Notes under the pieces: model-generated | Told to the model about the DNA's origin: nothing | What the model saw: the letters and a program-made list of their open reading frames with translations, nothing else | Database searches by the model: none | Part shown: in pieces, positions 3,701-5,105 of the stretch | How the letters are laid out: every line of letters begins with the position of its first letter | Position numbering within the stretch: position 1 is the stretch's first letter | Program-made: the position numbers and the translations under genes | From: CAZFNQ01 sp964520375 | Lineage (GTDB): Bacteria > Patescibacteriota > Saccharimonadia > Saccharimonadales > JANWIN01 | Assembly: GCA_964520375.1 (NCBI GenBank) | Contig: CAZFNQ010000032.1 | Location: 1-5,105 of the forward strand | DNA: 5,105 nucleotides | Direction: 5' to 3'

Positions 3701-5105
3701 TAATATCCGGTTGCCGGCATTGTTCTGGACTTGAAAGGCGGTAGTAGAGTTGTTGTTACCAAAGATGGCGTTGCCGGCTACTTCTAGATCGGCAGTTGGA
3801 AAGTGAGTACCTATACCGACAAATCCGCCGTTGATTAAAGCGGCCGAGGCCACTCCGGCATTGAGAATCTGGATATCGTCGACCCAGCTCTCCATGGCGC
3901 CGGTGCCGGTGTCGCCGTGATTTTCCCAAGTAAATGTGTGGGTACCTGGACTGATTGCAAAGGTCAATTGAGTATAGCTAGTTGCACAGCCGTTTTGGTC
4001 GCCGCACGCGAAGAAGGTAGAACCGTCGACATAAAAGGCGAAGTGCTTATTCAAGTTACTGGGAGGGTGAGAAGTGATCCGGTACCAGAAGGAAACTGTC
4101 CCTGTAGCGCTAATGGATTTAGTTATCTGCGCCAAGGCTGAGTTTTGCGAGCCGGAGATAATAGAATTTATGTTGAAAGCACCTGAGTGTGGACTGGAAG
4201 CAGATACTGACCAGTTAGCGGAGCCGACGTTAGTGATAGGCGTCAGCGAGCCGGTTTCAAAACCGTCAATAAAAGTAGAAGCACTGGCCTGAACATCCAG
4301 TGCAGCAGCCGGGGCAGTCTGGTTGATTCCGATGAACCGGTTGTTGGAATCAGCATTTAAAATCGGGTTTCCGGCAGAGTCTTGGATGCGGAAGGCCGTG
4401 GCATCAGCAGCGTTTGTTTGGTTTCTGAACAAAGCCCCTCCTCCATCGGATAGGCTGAATACGGGGGTAGCACTACCACTGTCTAGAAACTTGGCGATGT
4501 TACCGGTGCCGCCGTTGGTAGTGCTAAAGGCAGTATTGGAACTAGTGTCTGTCGAACGACCTAACACATTGGTAGTGCCGTTTATTGTGGTGGTGCCGGC
4601 TATGGTCGAACCAAGACTGATGTTGGTGGTAGAACCAGCTGTTAAGCTAGTGCCGATGTTGATGGTCTGGATATTGCCGTTGCCGGCTGCCGTACCTATT
4701 GAGACGGTATTGGTGGCAGTCGATTGACCCAGAGAAATCGTTCCGGTCTCTGAGGTGGAGCCAAGAGTTATAACGCTGGCGGCATTATTTGGGTTGACTA
4801 TAAAGGCACCAGTTAGGGTCTTATCACCTGCCCAGGTCTGGGTAGTAGTCGAGACTAGTCCTGGAAATGAGGCATCGGCATTCTGCATTATCAAGGCACT
4901 GCCGCTGATAACCGCTCCGTTGGCACTTTTTGTCTGGGAGTCTATGGTACCGATTGTTTGGGGATTACCCGGAATGCCCTGTGGTCCCTGCACGCCTTGG
5001 GGGCCCTGTGCACCTTGGGGGCCCTGGGCACCGGTGGCTCCGTCAGCGCCGTTTGTCCCGTTGGTACCGTTAGTTCCATTAGTGCCAGCTGGTCCCTGGG
5101 GGCCC
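323..5105 (-). CDS. Giant modular extracellular fibre/adhesin-like protein (5' end outside window)
   Basis: The frame is open from the right edge to a TAG stop at 323-325, giving 1593 visible residues counted from the Gly codon at 5102-5104. The true start is outside the window; a GTG at 4991-4993 lies inside the collagen repeat and is not a start. Modules by residue: collagen-like Gly-X-Y 1-48; ADASFPGLV/GDKTLTG motif 71-101; h-x-h-G beta repeats 111-182; FQV repeat 236-260; jelly-roll-like domain 277-413; two 127-residue repeats 455-708; second beta-sandwich-like module 742-850; YadA-head-like roll 894-1277; beta module 1302-1368; FQV repeat 1391-1416; RFRCYENG motif 1435-1463; C-terminal domain 1469-1593. 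Composition is heavy in Ser, Thr, Gly, Asn and Ala, very low in Lys and Arg, with 12 Cys in six within-module pairs, as expected of an exported beta-fibre. Its role is inferred as attachment or a surface stalk. The alternative is a phage tail fibre. No anchor is seen at the C terminus. Confidence 0.9.
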   Translation of the reverse strand, partial: GPQGPAGTNGTNGTNGTNGADGATGAQGPQGAQGPQGVQGPQGIPGNPQTIGTIDSQTKSANGAVISGSALIMQNADASFPGLVSTTTQTWAGDKTLTGAFIVNPNNAASVITLGSTSETGTISLGQSTATNTVSIGTAAGNGNIQTINIGTSLTAGSTTNISLGSTIAGTTTINGTTNVLGRSTDTSSNTAFSTTNGGTGNIAKFLDSGSATPVFSLSDGGGALFRNQTNAADATAFRIQDSAGNPILNADSNNRFIGINQTAPAAALDVQASASTFIDGFETGSLTPITNVGSANWSVSASSPHSGAFNINSIISGSQNSALAQITKSISATGTVSFWYRITSHPPSNLNKHFAFYVDGSTFFACGDQNGCATSYTQLTFAISPGTHTFTWENHGDTGTGAMESWVDDIQILNAGVASAALINGGFVGIGTHFPTADLEVAGNAIFGNNNSTTAFQVQNNAGNRILDVDTTNSQVILGKASTLDSKLQFQNSVGANTVTLQLSGNPASSYSLLLPTAGPGTNQCLQTDTVTSSQLKFGDCNNGSVTIQKAYDNSSSPATITTSSSKDIVFQSGIGNNSTSLFQVKDSAGKQVITIDTTNGRLNLGDASDVNGGLVFNNATNANTVTFVSGLTASSYSLTLPTIGPSTNQCLQTDTVTASQIKFGDCNNGSVTLQKAYDNTSTPATITTSSSAKDIVFQSGSGNDSTSLFQIKDSAGTQLVKVDSLNDIIYTPASQGATYGPELLVSTTCSGNNWVSVGGGSYQHTPGSTTALSCSPPASVLAGHEYLLDYDDSYNIASVTPILGNTFGTPQMSSTPQFITATNTNNLIFLPTSSYDGQVTIQSLKEITRSKPSFVIGDTDTSTAMEFRRADNANILIGSNGTGSAIEGSNAYQNIAIGDATLVSLNENATWSSENISIGDYAMNRITSSSQGLALGPYALYGGDITDAGMQNTALGSYSMYGGNSGSLNIALGGYSMYGTISDPTLLDANSLNTGIGSYTFYKGSFGLENTAVGAYAMQLATGGQDNTGVGAYALLNNAGGGWNSALGYSSLGSNSTGDYNIGAGYFAGFGNTTGSNNVAIGKNTLASIPDGTSNVAIGTGADWTSGDYNLIFGDSAGTQGASVSTGTYNIIQGASAGQALTGDNNLVFGTSAGYLISGDYNLSLGSSSGQSVTGDQNIAIGLSSGQNVVGTYNVALGPSSGGGTDGDANIAIGLSANSGLGDNNIAIGLSASVDDNSNNNVAIGANSYVHPGINGSVAIGNYAQATASSSLILGGEGVNAVNVGIGSSAPSNLFSVSPDIYDTGTASTTASSTVVGVGTTWTANMVGMEFIFDFSGAKYTITGFTDPTHMTLSASSTNVSQTYRIHNPAFYVSNTGVTNIRTSTNTTTAFQVQNASGTSIFSVDTTNTQIVLGSASATPVILVLGNKNTAGDPSGTAGATYYNSNANRFRCYENGDWHDCSGGTLGYVEVTADQTGITTETDLTSLSSTVTVPANHRIRITGYGAFTSTTAATSCSLFIKDGSTYLGRAPIDMATASTQQIARAEAILTPTGGSHTYKLRASCTNSTDLKAGTASATASPAYILVEDIGQ
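716..802 (-). other. YYNSNANRFRCYENGDWHDC motif
   Basis: Residues 1435-1463 carry GDPSGTAGATYYNSNANRFR and then CYENGDWHDC. I recognise the form 'GTxGxxYYNxxxxxFRCYENGxWxDC' as a recurrent short hairpin near the C-terminal end of CPR and phage fibre proteins. The two Cys (1454 and 1463) are nine residues apart and probably pair. Confidence 0.65.
857..934 (-). repeat. FQV-type repeat, copy 5
   Basis: Residues 1391-1416 read TAFQVQNASGTSIFSVDTTN followed by TQIVLG. It is closest to copy 2 at 3665-3742 (TAFQVQNNAGNRILDVDTTN), although more than 900 residues separate them. It marks the return to the body-type module after the beta-roll. Confidence 0.75.
1001..1201 (-). other. Small beta-rich module after the roll
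   Basis: Residues 1302-1368 carry YDTGTASTTASSTVVGVGTT, then WTANMVGMEFIFDFSG, then YTITGFTDPTHMTLSASS and QTYRIHN. The pattern G-V-T-G-x-GTxW-x-x-xMVG-x-x-F, Y-x-I-x-x-F-x-D-x-THhTLS is a module I recall in phage tail and large bacterial surface proteins. It follows VNVGIGSSAPSNLFSV, a good copy of the VGIGTxxPxxLxV motif. No enzymatic residues are seen. Confidence 0.55.
1274..2425 (-). repeat. YadA-head-like beta-roll, at least 22 repeats
   Basis: Residues 894-1277 repeat N-hydrophobic-small-hydrophobic-G (NIAIG, NTALG, NTAVG, NVAIG, NLSLG) followed by a turn. The repeat Asn sits at residues 896, 917, 954, 971, 995, 1012, 1029, 1046, 1063, 1080, 1097, 1112, 1132, 1148, 1164, 1180, 1196, 1212, 1227 and 1243, with Gly or Ser in place of Asn at 934 and 1259. 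This is the pattern of the left-handed parallel beta-roll of trimeric autotransporter heads (YadA head, Hep_Hag type) and of some phage fibres. Trimerisation agrees with the upstream collagen stalk. The membrane-anchor barrel of true YadA proteins is absent. Confidence 0.8.
2555..2881 (-). other. Second beta-sandwich-like module (CBM-like, tentative)
   Basis: Residues 742-850 start GPELLVSTTC, continue NNWVSVGGGSYQHTPGSTTALSC, then AGHEYLLDYDDSYNIASVTPILG, then NLIFLPTSSYDGQVTIQSLKEIT. The order (ELL, W-x-x-GGG, HTPG-TTALS, G-x-x-Y-hydrophobic, VTP-LG, F-PTS-DG, SLKEI) resembles carbohydrate-binding-module-like jelly rolls in phage and bacterial fibres, as I remember them. Cys 751 and 776 flank the first strands and could pair. 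Ligand unknown. Confidence 0.55.
2909..2980 (-). repeat. Truncated third tandem unit (FQV copy 4)
   Basis: Residues 709-732 begin SLFQIKDSAGTQLVKVDSLN and then diverge to DIIYT. Only the opening FQV segment of the 127-residue unit is present. It either caps the array or marks where the next module was inserted. Confidence 0.7.
2981..3361 (-). repeat. 127-residue tandem unit 2
   Basis: Residues 582-708 repeat unit 1. By eye alignment the last 73 residues match at 63 positions, while the first part matches at only 23 of 53. Both Cys are kept (652 and 668). A third unit starts at 2980 with SLFQIKDSAGTQLVKVD but breaks off after about 24 residues, where the second beta-sandwich module takes over. 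Confidence 0.85.
3362..3742 (-). repeat. 127-residue tandem unit 1
   Basis: Residues 455-581 run from TAFQVQNNAG to GIGNNST. In order they hold an FQV repeat, VGANTVTLQLSG, SSYSLLLPTAGP, NQCLQTDTVTSSQLKFGDC, SVTIQKAYDNSSSPATITTS and KDIVFQSG. The two Cys (526 and 542) lie 16 residues apart. The adjacent unit 2 has exactly the same length. The QKAYDN-SSPATITTSS motif is one I associate with CPR and phage fibre proteins. Confidence 0.85.
3866..4276 (-). other. Jelly-roll-like (MAM/lectin-like) domain with CGDQNGC loop
   Basis: Residues 277-413 begin FIDGFETGSL and contain SGTVSFWYRI-like strands (TGTVSFWYRI), FAFYVDGS, a FACGDQNGCATS loop, SPGTHTFTWENHGD and ESWVDDIQI. The order FWYRI, hydrophobic-DG, PGTHTFTW, WVDDI is that of beta-sandwich domains attached to bacterial secreted peptidases and surface proteins, often thought to bind carbohydrate or protein. 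The two Cys (367 and 373) could form a small disulfide loop. This is the only clear globular insertion in the first half of the protein and a good candidate for a ligand-binding head. Ligand unknown. Confidence 0.7.
4325..4399 (-). repeat. FQV-type repeat, copy 1
   Basis: Residues 236-260 read TAFRIQDSAGNPILNADSNN followed by RFIGI. This is the first of five copies of an AFQVQ-x-x-AG-x-x-h-x-x-VDTTN unit. The others begin at 3742, 3361, 2980 and 934. It flows into INQTAPAAALDV, a degenerate form of the VGIGTxxPxxxLxV motif common in phage-fibre-like proteins. Confidence 0.7.
4559..4774 (-). repeat. Short beta-strand repeats (h-x-h-G)
   Basis: Residues 111-182 repeat a hydrophobic-x-hydrophobic-Gly strand: VITLG, TISLG, VSIG, INIG, ISLG, TING, NVLG. 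Spacing is 11 to 14 residues, with Ser/Thr-rich turns between. This looks like a small beta-roll or beta-prism preceding the main body. It is similar in kind to the larger roll at 1274-2425 but with shorter units and no Asn before the strand. Confidence 0.6.
4802..4894 (-). other. Fibre linker motif ADASFPGLV...WAGDKTLTG
   Basis: Residues 71-101 carry NADASFPGLVST followed by TQTWAGDKTLTGAF. This matches, from memory, the SADAS-PGLVS-TQTF-GDKTFTG motif found after collagen-like stretches in phage fibres and large CPR surface proteins. It probably ends the stalk and begins the beta-rich body. This is a motif-level call only. Confidence 0.6.
4961..5105 (-). repeat. Collagen-like Gly-X-Y stalk, 16 uninterrupted triplets
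   Basis: Visible residues 1-48 are perfect triplets: GPQ, GPA, four GTN, GAD, GAT, GAQ, GPQ, GAQ, GPQ, GVQ, GPQ, GIP, GNP. The tract continues beyond the window. Bacterial collagen-like tracts form trimeric triple helices (established for Scl proteins and phage fibres), so the whole protein is probably a homotrimer. At DNA level the 14-base segment ccttgggggccctg recurs 18 bases apart (4995-5008 and 5013-5026). Confidence 0.9.

Noticed and set aside
4323..4727. 134-codon open frame on the + strand, with smaller ones at 3917-4141, 4074-4292 and 2573-2758
   Set aside because: They are antisense to the giant gene. Their products have no recognisable domain, and they arise from its biased Ser/Thr/Gly codon composition.
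4991..4993. GTG codon as the start of the giant gene
   Set aside because: It is the Val of a Gly-Val-Gln collagen triplet. The frame stays open with perfect Gly-X-Y triplets to the window edge, so the start lies outside.

Overview
The window is almost entirely one very long minus-strand coding region (323 to beyond 5105, 1593 residues visible, N terminus missing). A second minus-strand gene follows it and begins at 266, running off the left edge. There are no RNA genes, transposases or CRISPR arrays. The organism is most likely a Patescibacteria/CPR bacterium, with Candidatus Saccharibacteria (TM7) as first guess. The reasons are the style of the giant protein (Gly-X-Y collagen stretch, FQV-x-DSAG repeats, an LQK-AYDNSSSPATITTSS motif, a terminal ILVEDIG) and the downstream secreted protein with its GDIGVGES/SSSYSSVAGFNTT pattern. 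This is recollection of family style, not a search. The standard genetic code is used: every glycine codon is GGN and no in-frame TGA occurs, which argues against the code-25 CPR lineages.

Layout of the giant protein, N to C terminus (right to left on the map): collagen-like Gly-X-Y stalk (4961-5105); an ADASFPGLV...GDKTLTG linker motif typical of phage fibres (4802-4894); short h-x-h-G beta repeats (4559-4774); first FQV-type repeat (4325-4399); a jelly-roll-like domain with a CGDQNGC loop (3866-4276); two 127-residue tandem units (2981-3742) plus the start of a third; a second beta-sandwich-like module (2555-2881); a long YadA-head-like beta-roll of at least 22 repeats (1274-2425); a small beta module (1001-1201); a last FQV repeat (857-934); a Cys-containing YYNSNANRFRCYENG motif (716-802); and a 125-residue C-terminal domain ending in ILVEDIGQ (323-700). 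It has no LPxTG motif, C-terminal membrane helix, YadA anchor barrel or S74-type chaperone in the visible part.

The second gene starts 56 bases after the giant gene's stop and encodes a protein with a clear signal peptide. The two are probably co-transcribed and both act at or outside the cell surface. The best overall reading is a long extracellular fibre or adhesin of an epibiotic CPR bacterium with a small exported partner. A phage or prophage tail-fibre origin remains possible, because many of the same modules circulate in phage fibres.
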